From Dissophora ornata (taxonomy: Eukaryota > Mortierellomycota > Mortierellomycetes > Mortierellales > Mortierellaceae): 64,000 bases of DNA. Position 1 is the first letter of the stretch, and each line of letters begins with the position of its first letter. The notes under the pieces were generated by a model, which worked only from the letters and a program-made list of their open reading frames with translations, was not told where the DNA came from and ran no database searches. The translations under genes and the position numbers were made by a program. The DNA is taken from positions 1 through 64,000 of the forward strand of contig MU616605.1 of assembly GCA_025201705.1 (NCBI GenBank). The letters are read 5' to 3'. Shown piece by piece: positions 1 through 10,179 of the stretch.

Positions 1-1149
1 TTTTTTGAGGAAACAATACCTGTATATCGGCAAGAACTATGGTCTTCACTGGTATGATCTTTCGATCTGGGGACGGGCGAGCAGGCGAGAACGATAGCTT
101 GGATCTGTCGGCCAGCACTGCATCGCTTATAGGCGACCAAGGAAAATCATCCTGCAAAAAAAAAAAATCATCGTGGATCAATATCAAGCTGTTTTGCGCT
201 GTGCGGAATAAAATTGCTGTCAAATACCCTTGTTACCTTGGCGTCTGGTCCAGTTCCTGCTGCCTTCATCTCGATCAAGACCGTGAACGAACAGTCTTTG
301 TGAGCGACAAGACGCAATAGTAATAATAATACCAATAGTATCAATAAAGCTGTGAGCTACCGCTGCTTATAATTTTTTTTTCTCCATAAAGCAACAAATA
401 ATTTGATCAACATCTACTTGCCTTGAACCAACGGCTTCAAGTAAGAGTCGCAAACCGAAATTTTTAGCAGCATTGCCCTCAGCATCATTTCTATATCCGT
501 CGTCAGCTGCATTATCCCTTCAAATCCCGTTCCCGCTCTTGTCGTTTCCGAATTTTGTTGTTGTTGTTGTTGTTGCTGTCGATGTATTCTGTCTACGACC
601 GATGTTCTGTAAAGCGTCTCTTCATCCTCGGCTATATCCTCACTCTCTTCAAATTGACGGTCAATATACGAATCCGTTCCGTCCGCACCACCACCTCTGT
701 TCCTGATATCCTGTCGATCCTCAATAGCTCTGCCCTTTCCTTTGTCCACTCGACCCTTGGTGGCATTGTCGCCTTGCGGCCCATTGCCTGTGAAGAGTCG
801 CTCCTCGAAGGCTCGCAACATACTCATTTCGAAGACGAATCGATCAATTGCTTTGCCGGCTGGGTTCAGTGTTACAATGCATATCCTATGGATCGAGTCC
901 TTGAAAAAAAAATAAAAAATAAAAATAATGTCCGAGTTAGATAGCCTGAAAGATGTTTTTGGTGCTTGTAAAATATTACTTGCGATAAATCTGATACTAC
1001 AAATATTATTCGGGACGCCGACTTACCCTGTGAAGTTCTGTTCGAATAGATTGCACGATCTGCTGGATGTAGGATATGAGGCCAGGGTGCCTTGCTGTCT
1101 TGAGAGGACAATTATATTTCTGCGTGGATTCGAAAAGTTCTTGACACCC

Positions 1150-1205
<56 letters not shown>

Positions 1206-1588
1206 ATTAGCTGGATCTGCAATCGAGGACCCGAAAAAAGTCATCCCTTGACCATGGCTGTCTGATTCCGTACCTGGTGGATAAATGCCTCGGACAAAAA
1301 GTATCATATGGATCGCGACCTCCACTTTCAGCCGTAACAATAAAAGGCACGATTAATACCACAGTGAATCGGCACAGGAAACCCTTCGAATAAGACAGTC
1401 TATTTCACGCTACTCTTCGGGTCCTGAGCATTCAGTCAATGCACTTACGGAACTCGCTCACGACATCGGCTACAACTAGAGCGATCAACCAAAGCGATGT
1501 TCAGGAATGAGCAGACTTGCAGCGCTACAAAAAAGTTGGCGAAATCGCAGGCGAATCTCCTACCTGCGCGTCCACCGGGTTCACTCAT
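1..1588 (-). CDS. REV7: REV7/MAD2L2-like HORMA-domain protein (3' end off window)
   Basis: HORMA adaptor of DNA polymerase zeta, also used in checkpoint and end-joining complexes. Proposed coding exons on the minus strand: 1588-1564, 1475-1449, 1324-1274, 1139-1027, 899-422, 295-237, 151-20; all phases agree and the last exon(s) lie left of base 1. The joined product shows REV7 signatures in order: VVADVVSEFLEVAIHMILFV, IYPPELFE, KYNCPLKTARHPGLISYIQ, IDRFVFEMSML, LRAMLLKISVCDSYL, CSFTVLIEM, DDFPW and IIPVKTIVLADIQ. A Gln/Gly/Asp-rich insertion of roughly 70 residues lies between FVFE and the LRAM helix, where animal REV7 has a short loop. The intron after exon 899-422 appears to start GCAAGT (GC-AG type). 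Exon 1 (MSEPGGRA) is the least certain; the core family call is strong. Confidence 0.88.
1151..1204. repeat. Poly(A) tract in a REV7 intron
   Basis: About 53 A with one G. On the transcribed (minus) strand it is a long poly(T) just upstream of the proposed 3' splice site at 1140, so it would serve as the polypyrimidine tract of that intron. Confidence 0.9.
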
Positions 1589-1804
1589 TGCATGCTTCGG
1601 CTGAATCTTTCACCTTTAATGCTGCTCAGGGAGGGGGGAGGGGTTTTTTCTTTCTTCTTTTTTTTCGCTCGAGAAAGAATGGACAATGGAATGTTGAGAG
1701 GGGGAAAAAGAAGTGCTGGGCGTTTTTTGCCACCAATTTTTCTGAAATTTATTGCCGACCCTCCCCGTGCCCAACCAACCAACAACTATCTCCGCGTCTC
1801 CTCG

Positions 1805-2302
1805 TCAGTCTTCCCCACTACCTTCCTCGTCGTCATTGTCTAGATTGGGCAAGTTGAGTTTTGCTTTGATGCTCCGTATCTTTCGAAAGACATGGTCCAA
1901 ATCCGACTGCATCTCCTTCATCAACTTTGTGTGCGCCTCAAATCTCGGGTGGAGATGTGTCCACTTGACCGCCGAGAACTCGTTCAAAGCCGACAGGGAT
2001 GCGTTTGCTTTTTGAAGCGACACACTCCTAAACGAATATTTTTGCGGGGTTATTGATTTTTTTATCTTTGTTGTTGTTGTGTTGGCCCTTATTAAAGCAC
2101 TGACGAGGAAACGCACTGAGTGTGTGTGTGTGTGTTTGTGTTGGAGCGACGGCAGAGGCGTTGGAGTCAATGGAAGAGGTGCAAGGGGCGTGTTTTGGAT
2201 TCCTTTTCCTTACATGTCGCTCTGCCGCCGCTGAATCTCGGCAATCTCTGGCTCGGGCAGCGTGTCCAGCAGCTGCGCTGCAAAGACGTGTGAGGGTTCC
2301 AT
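1805..2302 (-). CDS. KXD1: KxDL-motif protein (BORC/BLOC-1 related subunit)
   Basis: Small coiled-coil subunit of lysosome/endosome positioning complexes. Two exons, 2302-2214 and 2027-1805, joined in phase 2, give a product of 103 aa. The C-terminal half carries the family signature: after LHPRFEAHTKLMKEMQSDL comes DHVFRKIRSIKAKL, matching the KxDL region (mammalian: KRDLDSIFRRIRTLKGKL, recalled). The N-terminus MEPSHVFAAQLLDTLPEPEI precedes the splice. The intron (2213-2028) contains a GT microsatellite near 2120-2140. The protein is shorter than its animal counterparts, and an additional upstream exon cannot be excluded. It lies 216 bp from REV7 and 169 bp from the next gene, all on the same strand. 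Confidence 0.85.
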
Positions 2303-2471
2303 AAGAGTTGTGTGAGTTTTTGAAATGAGAAGATGGGACAAGTGGAATGGCGATGGTGACACAGTGGAGAGTGACGAGCAGAGTGGATTTTGATACAAAG
2401 CAACCGAAATCTGTTACAATACACAAATATTTTATTTCACCCCGTTCGTCTATGGGAATATTCAGCGGATC

Positions 2472-4900
2472 TTACTTAGCGAGGCCAAGATCCCTTGCGA
2501 TCATCGTCGCCGCAATAGGATGGTAAAAGGACCTGTGCTTCAGGAACGTGCTCCTTGCCAACTCGGACCCATTCTTGGCCAAGTAGAGCGATCTAGAACG
2601 AATAAAAAAGGGCAGGCAGCAATGAACAGACGTGAGTCTTACTTCAAGGAATCAAACCTGTGTTCCATAGTATTAGTTTTTGTGATATGCTTACCGAAGC
2701 AATGGGCGACAGTACCTATTGTTCGAGAACAAAAGACGTATCATTAGTTGCTGTCACGATTTCACTTGAACGCGTGTTACTGTCGAAAAAGGAATATTGC
2801 CCTTCAAACTCACTTCATTCTTCCCATCGTTGATGCAAACTCAACGACCTCGGGATAGATCTTTTCATAATCGGCTTTAAGACAGATCATTTGCCAGCGG
2901 AACTTGATCTCCGAGTTGCGAACCTGCGTCAGGTGATAGAGCTCATCCATCAGACCCAGGTGCGAGTGAGGCAGAGGCTCAATCTCCGAGACGCGCTCCA
3001 AGAACACGACTGTCTGGGTCGATGAAAAGTCCTCGAGGTCCTTGGGCGAAAAGTCCTTGGGGCTGGCTTCATGGCGCGACTGATCCCACTTCTTGCAGAG
3101 GCAGTTACATGCCTTGGCGAGGGTGTCATCAAACTTGTTCTCGACAGGAGGCTGCATTACGAAACAAAAAGCAAAGATTGCGTTACAAAACGTTCTCACT
3201 TCCCATTGCGCGATCTATAGCAACGCTTTTAGGAGACCGATAGGACATACCATGCCGGTACCGGCGAGCCAGGCGTCCCAGTCAACCTTGTTCAAAAGGT
3301 CGACTTTCTCCTGTCCAAAATTCTTCTCCATGAACGAATACAAGAACGCCTTCCAGTCATCCGTGTTGATAGAGCGTCCTGCAAACTCCTGAACATGTGC
3401 CCTAAGATAGGGCTCAAAAACTGCGGCACCACCCAAGTGCTTCTCGAGATAGTACAACATGTTGAAGCCCTTCTCTATTTGTGACAAAATTCACAATAAT
3501 AACAACAACAATAAAAGGGTCAGGTGTTGCCGATGACAAACAGCTTGACGATCCACGACATTATTATTTTGTGCAACACACCATAAGGGATCGAGGAGAA
3601 TGCATCATCGGGATCCTCTCCACGGAGACAAGGGCGAAGGGCAGTGAAGGGGTGGTCTTTGCCATAGAGCTCGATACTTTCGACCATGGCCTTGTGTCCA
3701 ATGATGGCGCTAAACTCGCTATGTTCCTTGCCCTGCATGCGACCCAGGATCTTGCGCTCCACAAACACGGTGAATCCTTCGTTCAACCTGAATATTCATG
3801 GCAGTAAGAAATTAGAAAAACAGGGGTAATGGACCACATACACCATCGTGAATTCGCTATTTTGCTAGCCCAACCTACCAAAAGTGCTCCCAGTTCTCGG
3901 TTGTGACCAGGTTACCCATCCAACTGTGAGCAATCTCGTGCGCGACAACATCGACCAATGAACGGTCTCCAGCCAACAGCGAAGGTGTGACAAATGTCAG
4001 GCATGGGTTCTCCATGCCGCCGTAAGGGAACGAGGCAGGGAGCACCAAAAGATCATAGCGACCCCAGTCGTAGGGGGTCAAAAGCTCCTCACCCGTGCGA
4101 ATGAACTTTTCAGTGTCAACAAACTCCCAGGCAGCAGCCTCGATGACCTCAGGCTCTGTCCAGACGGTCGAACGGGGTCCAATTTCGCGACCCTCCAAGT
4201 TTCCAACCGCCAGGGCAATCAAGTACGAAGGCATGCGAGTCTTTTGGTGGAACTTGTACGTTACAGTGCCATTGGCCTGCTTCTCCTCCCCAGTGGGCAC
4301 AGCAGACATGACGGCGCGAAGAGGAGCGTTGATGTTGGCGCTATATGTCAACTTGATGGAGGGACTGTCCTGGCAGGGGACCAGGGAGCGAGCGTGGATG
4401 GCCTGGCACTGGGTGAAAAGGTAAGGGTGTTTCTTTCCGACAGTCTGGCTAGGATCGAGCCATTGACACGCGGTGCACTCCTCCGTGGTTGCGTAACTGA
4501 TTGTGATGTTGGCCTTGTGGCCCTTAGCGAGGGCTTGTTCAAGCTCAATGGTCAACGCCGAGCCGTACTTTTCATGGCGCTTCTCAAGGGTGTACTAAAG
4601 ACACCGTATAACGCGAAGGAAGCAGGGTGAGTTGAGCCATTCAGGGCCGGTGTGATGGCGCCGCCATACAGTCATAAGGATGGCACTCACCTTGAGAACC
4701 TTGCCCTCAACAGAGACAGAGTGGATGGCAATGTAGCTGGTGTCGAGGACGACCTTGGCGACATTATCAGCGATGGCCTCGACCTCGAGACTGGCAGAGC
4801 CGGTCAGGGTCTTTGCAGAAAAATCGACGGCAAGGTCGAGGTGGATATGGTTGGTCTTGACCTCGTCGAGGTTGGAAAGGGAAGTGGGATCGTAAGGCAT
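2472..4900 (-). CDS. LTA4H: Leukotriene-A4 hydrolase / M1 aminopeptidase
   Basis: Bifunctional zinc aminopeptidase/epoxide hydrolase of the M1 family (yeast LAP2). Seven exons: 4900-4691, 4594-3879, 3787-3582, 3474-3251, 3151-2814, 2715-2695, 2592-2472; the sum is 612 codons, giving 611 aa, the length I recall for the human enzyme. Visible motifs: GGMEN substrate-anchoring motif near residues 262-266, zinc motif HEIAH at 289-293 followed 19 residues later by the third ligand Glu (LNEG, residue 312), then IPYEKGFNMLYYLE and the C-terminal helical domain WDAWLAGTGMPP...GRMKYCRPLLRSL ending in MIARDLGLAK. The 21-nt exon 2715-2695 is a microexon. The start MPYDPTSLSN fits the family; an in-frame ATG upstream (5029) is probably 5' UTR. 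Nothing essential is missing, so it should be active. Confidence 0.95.
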
Positions 4901-5058
4901 TGGGACTAGAGGGGAATGGGGGGCGATGGTGATGAGGAGAGAAAGAAAAAGAAGATCGCCAATTTTTTTGTTTCTATTCCGGAAATGGATGCGAACACGT
5001 CCATTGGCTCTCGGCCCAATAGGAGGCAAGTGACCGTGAGAAAGCGTTGTTTAATTCA

Positions 5059-7823
5059 CTAGTCTAAAATCATTGCATTCTCTGCGCTCTCCAACGTCGG
5101 TATTGGATCCACCAGTGCCGGCCGTGGCGGCGAGGACGCACCAGACTCTTGTTGCTGCTTGCGTGAATCCTCAATCTCCATGTCCTTTCCTTGTCCAGCT
5201 ACCCCATCGTCTCTGCTGACAGCTCTATCTCTACCTGCACATTGTTCGTCTTTATCCACATCCGCATCGGATAGTCGATCATGTCGTTGTGCTGGTGGTG
5301 TCGAGGGGCTCGCTGCTGTGATGCTCGGTATTGCTGGCATCAAGTCTGATTTAGAGGAGTAGTTAGGCGCTGGGAGGGCTAGCTTCTGGGAATCTCCCCT
5401 ACTATGACCTCGTTCACGATGAGTGCGCTCTGGAACCGGACTGTTATTGTCATGCGATGGCGAGTGGTTGTGAGCATGCGTATGAACGTGGCCGCCATGA
5501 TTGTGGGCGTGCGTATGGCGAGCATGCGCATGATTGTGCCCGTGCATAAGTGCATATCCATGCGGGTGATGATTGTGGCTGTGGTTATGACTTGCAGGAT
5601 GTGGGTGGTGGTGAAAATGGTGTTGATGGTTTGGATGATTGGGGTGATAAGGGTGATGGTGAGGGTGATGGTGGTGTAATGCATGGTGCCGGTGGACGTT
5701 TTGCGATCCATTTGCCTTGGATGCCCCCCTGTCCAGTTTCGCTGTCGATGGTACAATATGATGGTGATGTTGCGCAGGGTGAATATGTACGGGCAACACT
5801 GGCGCCGAGTGATGGGCATGCGCGTGCGCGTGCGCGTGTACGTGTGGGTGCTGGCCTTGGTGTTGATGCCGAGAAGGGAGGTGAGTATGTGTAGGCCCCT
5901 GCCTGGATATCCTCTCGGAATTCCCCAAAGTGACCACCTGATGCGAGCCATTGTCGCCAGGAGCCATGTCTGCTTCTTCCAGCCTTTGCGAATGACGTTT
6001 CTTACGCTCGCCTGACGCGTCTGATAATGGTGAACAGGGCCTGGTATCGCGTTCACCAATCTCCTCGTCCGGAATCGATATGACCTGCACATCCCGACTG
6101 GGTTCTCCAGAACTAGGCGTGCGGGAGTGGACGCGATGATGGTGCTTGTGTGGGATCACATCTGAGCTTTTGGCTTGAGTAGCGACTGCATCATGGACGG
6201 ACTTTCTCTTTTCTGACGACCTCATAAGATGTTGTGCCCGTTGCTATGAACGTCAGGCGCCGAACGTCACAAAACACAAGAGTTTATTAGAGGATGAGAA
6301 TCTAAGCAAGAAGATCGCGGAGCATATTCCGATGTAGCACTCACCATCTGATCTAGCTGGATCAGATAAGATATGTAAACCTGAGTCGCATTCACTTTCA
6401 ACTTTGGATTAAGTCTCTAGTAGAGTGATGAGAAAGTAGGAGTTGCCAAGTTATTAGTCGACATAATTAAGCAGGCACTCCAGCGTCTTCCATTGCAACA
6501 CTTACAAGGCCTAAAGACTTTGGCATGTATGAAAATGCAGAGGCTGGTGATGCAGATTTGCCATGGTGGAGATGGTGGTGATGTACATGGTGATGATGGT
6601 GATGTGGCGGCAATGGGTGCTGGTGTGTATGCTGGTGCTGGTGCGCAGCAAGTTGTGGATGATGATGGTGCACATGCCCATGTGGGTATTGGTGAGCGGG
6701 TAGATGTTGATGGTGCTGATGTGGTATGTGATGGTGATGACGATGCGCCATATCTCCAGAATGCGGCTGCAACGCCTGTTCGTGATGGTGATGCTGATGA
6801 TGGCGACTCTGTGAAGATATATCTGCCGCAGCTATCTCAGTCTCTGGACCGTCATCGTGGTGATGGTAACGACGGATGCGGTCATGGTTGAGATCATGGC
6901 TGTGTTCATGGTTGTGTCCATGGTTGTGTTGATAGTGCTGGTACTCTTGAGCCTGGCTGTCAGACTCAATGTCGTCGCTTTGAGAGCTGCAGCGACTTTG
7001 TGGTCTGGCCTGGATGTCTATGGGGCGACAAGGGTCAGAGACGTGGTAAGTAATCCTGTGCAGGTATTTACGCCACATTGCGCGGCTACACGGCTACACG
7101 CTTTCACACCCGCATGACCTGTACGAAATGCGAAACTAAAATGTTTACCAAGCAGTGATGAGATGGACATGGTTGATCTGGCGTTGGGCTAAGATAAATG
7201 TTGTATATAACGGGTGCTTGGCATTGATTAATACAACCAGCTTTATGGCTCAAATAGGTATCCCTTTTCCTTGAAAAACGTACTTTGGAGGCCTGGTCTT
7301 GCTCGTACGATTGACGAGGCGACCTGGAAGGATAGCGGGGCGATGGCGACTGTCCACGCTGGTGCTGATGGCTGGGCTGGTCAAGTTGCCGTGTCGGGCG
7401 CCGGCTCTGTGAGGACCGACCCTCCTCAGAGTCCTCATCTGAGATCTGCTGGCCATGTTCTCTATAGTGGAATCTTGAGCCATGGTCGTCAGGAGCTGAC
7501 ACATGATAGTTCTGTCCTGAAGGTCGAGTCTCAGCTCGGCCGCTATCAGAATCTTGGCCTGAAGGAGAGTGGTCGCGGTGGGGCTGAGCAGGTTGTTGTT
7601 GATATGACGGGGATGAATCACGGCGTGCAATGTAACGGTCGTCAGCCAGGGGTTTCAGGGCAGCTGCGGCTAAGGTATCGAGGTTTCCACGACTCTCATA
7701 CAGGGTTTCTGATGCAGAATCCCTCCCGTCTGCTGGATAGACGGTGGTGTCGCCCTGGCTACCAGTGTCGTTGGTTGGTCCTGCATGAGGAGAGGGAGAG
7801 GCGCCGGCAGGGGTTGGGTCCAT
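5059..7823 (-). CDS. Histidine-rich protein of unknown function
   Basis: Four exons in frame: 7823-7284, 7093-6506, 6416-6345, 6243-5059; about 794 aa. I do not recognise the family. Residues 1-180 are Ser/Gln/Asp-rich (disordered). The second exon and the first half of the fourth are extraordinarily rich in His (runs such as HHHHHHVHHHHLHH, and alternating HAHAHAHAHH and HNHAHARHTHAHNHGGH), a composition typical of metal-binding or condensate-forming segments. The most fold-like part spans exons 3-4 (about residues 375-430): LKVNATQVYISYLIQLDQM then QRAQHLMRSSEKRKSVHDA, an amphipathic helix with a basic tail that could be a partner-binding or DNA-binding element. The tail is Pro/Ser/Asp-rich. 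No signal peptide or membrane helix is visible. The first intron (GTACGT...GTGTAG) is the least certain junction. Function is not inferred. Confidence 0.72.
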
Positions 7824-8236
7824 GGGCAGATGGAAATGCAGGGTCTGCTGGCGAGGGGAGAGCAGCAGAGGGTAATGGGGGGATGGGCGATGAAGAGCGG
7901 GATGGTTGGTGGTGGTGGAAATAGGATTCAGGATGCAAGCAGGGATGAGAGGAAAAAAGAATGTCAAAAATGCGACACGGCCCCTCGTTCCACCGCCTGT
8001 CAATGGAAAAATAAATAGCGCATTCTGTTTCCATTTCTGGACACACGACAGCTCTGCGACCGTCGCGGTCCATTTTATTTTAGGGTTTGCGCACCTTTGC
8101 GGCGGGGAACACTGAAGTGCCTCGCGCTGGACGCATGTCTCCCTCCTCCATGGCGACACCAGCGCGTGCACCAGCGCATCCTTCTCTATCTCTGCCTGTG
8201 TCTCTACTCTTTCTTCCCTGCCTGGCTCCATCCTCA

Positions 8237-9273
8237 TCACTGTGATCCGATCTGCGCCACGATCCAGTCCAGTCCCTCGAACAGCCTACCCCACGTTTCA
8301 CATGTCAAAGCGTTAGAGAGAGAGGAACGACAATACGACCAAACAAAACCACGCGCTGTGGACAAATCGACATACCCATCACCGGTCAGAGCAGAGCACG
8401 CTTGGATATGCCACTGTCGATCCTGCAACGACGTGAGCGCAAGCGCTTCAGAAATCTTGGCCGCGCTGAGTGCTCCCTTGACGTCCTGCTTGTTGGCAAA
8501 CACCAGTAAACTTGCGTTCCGTAGAGACTACCACCAAAAAAAACAACAAACAATCCGCATTGCATACAACGACACTGTGTCAGTCACCAGAGAAATGACT
8601 CGTCATACCACCTCTTGGAAAGAAACACACGTCTCGCGGGCCAAAAAAGGTCAAAAAAAAACTCACCTCTGATTCCATCATGGTGTGAAGTTCTGTTTTT
8701 GAAATGTGCAAGCGCTCCTTGTCTGAACTGTCGATGACCATGATCACGGCCTTTGTGTTGACATAATACGTTTTCCATGACGATCGCAGCGACTCTTGCC
8801 CACCTATATCCTGTTGAGAGAAAAGGTGTTAGGTCTTCCAGAGGGTCAGGGCCAGTTCTCAGTCTCGGTTGATGGAAAATAAAATGGAAAGCAATTGCTA
8901 CTTGCCCACATGAGGAACTTGATGTTCTTATATGTAATCTCTTCCACATTGGATCCTATCGTTGGGGTGGTGACGACGACCTCGTTCAACAGACTGGCTC
9001 AATTATAAGTAGTAGAGAAGAGGGTGTACAAATAAATGGTCAGGAGTAGCACAAAAAAAACCAGCACATTTGCAAACAGCCTCCCACATCGACATCCGCC
9101 CTCGAGCCCCCCTTCCTTACAGTTTGTAGAGAACGGTTGTCTTTCCTGCGTTATCCAGTCCAACAATCACAATTTTGACCTCCTCCTTACTCATCAGCTT
9201 TCGCCAGAGCTTTGTCAACATAATACCCTAATGGGGATACGACTGTATAATTAGTTCTCGATTGACATCAAGG

Positions 9274-9329
<56 letters not shown>

Positions 9330-9403
9330 GTTCGCTCATTCATGCGCCAGAGATGTGCGCGTTGCGGGATAGGCCACAGTCTGTTAGTACCATGGTTGCG
9401 CCT
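8237..9403 (-). CDS. ARL5: ARL5-type ADP-ribosylation-factor-like GTPase
   Basis: Small GTPase of the ARF family acting at the trans-Golgi. Proposed exons: 9403-9401 (ATG only), 9227-9121, 8993-8906, 8810-8667, 8527-8376, 8285-8237; the sum is 181 codons (180 aa; family about 179). Motifs: P-loop GLDNAGKTT, switch [11 protein letters not shown], switch II WDIGGQES, guanine-specificity NKQD, and the ARL5-like stretch [13 protein letters not shown]. With the ATG exon, residue 2 is Gly ([12 protein letters not shown]), the myristoylation site expected for the family; the alternative ATG at 9221 would lose it. The intron after 8906 begins GCAAGT (GC-AG). The first intron contains the long CT tract (on this strand) next to its acceptor. 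The family call is very strong; the isolated start codon is an inference. Confidence 0.92.
9276..9326. repeat. (GA)n microsatellite in ARL5 intron 1
   Basis: About 25 uninterrupted GA units. On the transcribed strand it is (CT)n, a polypyrimidine stretch upstream of the 3' splice site at 9228. Confidence 0.95.
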
Positions 9404-10179
9404 AGATGGTGTCTCCTGGTCGGAATTAAAAAGTAATGTCTGGAATGTCTGGTATATAAAGGGGTGAACTGTCAGATGTGGTATTCTGGTTTGATTAGGC
9501 TCCTCTGGATGAATAAGAATGACGATGATAAAATGATAGTAGACAATGCAAAAACGAATGGCTCGATGCCGAACAACGACCTGCAAAGAGGACGTTTTTA
9601 ATTATACACGTGACTTAAATTGCAATCAACGCGACTGGTCTACGAACGCGAAAGTGCAGCATGCTATAATTTTTATAATTTTCCAACGGTTCTTCTGGCA
9701 CCCCTTTCTGCTATTATTTTTCATAGGATTTTTTATGTCTTTTGTGTTCGCGCATGCATCCCTTTAGCTCCCTTCTCTCCTACTTTCCCCCTACTTTTCT
9801 CCTACTTTCCCCCTACTTTTCTCCTACTTTTCTCATTCCCTTATTTCTCTTTTAAATATCCAAAAGACACTCTCCACGACCATGAATCAGATACGAGTTC
9901 GCTCTCCAGAAAAACACTGTCTCCGGTAATAGGTCAATGATGAGATGATTGCATGTCATGAACGCTGGCTCAGCACTGACAGGAAGCGACACAATGCATC
10001 ATTAGAGATCAGCTTTATCAGAAAAAGTCTGGTGCTTCAGAGACAGAAGGAGATGAGCTAGCGTGCGAAAAATGCAGAGGGCGTATTTTTATTACATCTA
10101 CGTTGGTTTACTATTCTGCAAAATTTCGAGCCATGGCCCTTGGGCCCCCCATTTTAAGTTTTGCTGTTATTTTCATCTA
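9404..10179. other. Intergenic region, ARL5 upstream / LRR gene 3' flank
   Basis: No coding region recognised. It holds the ARL5 promoter, and a pyrimidine-rich direct repeat near 9775-9835 in which a 22-bp unit beginning CTCCTACTTTCC occurs twice plus a partial copy. Nothing else stands out. Confidence 0.6.

Noticed and set aside
5404..7117. Long plus-strand ORFs rich in Val/Met/Gly opposite the His-rich gene
   Set aside because: These are antisense shadows of His codons (CAY/RTG); the minus-strand frame has the splice sites and coherent composition.
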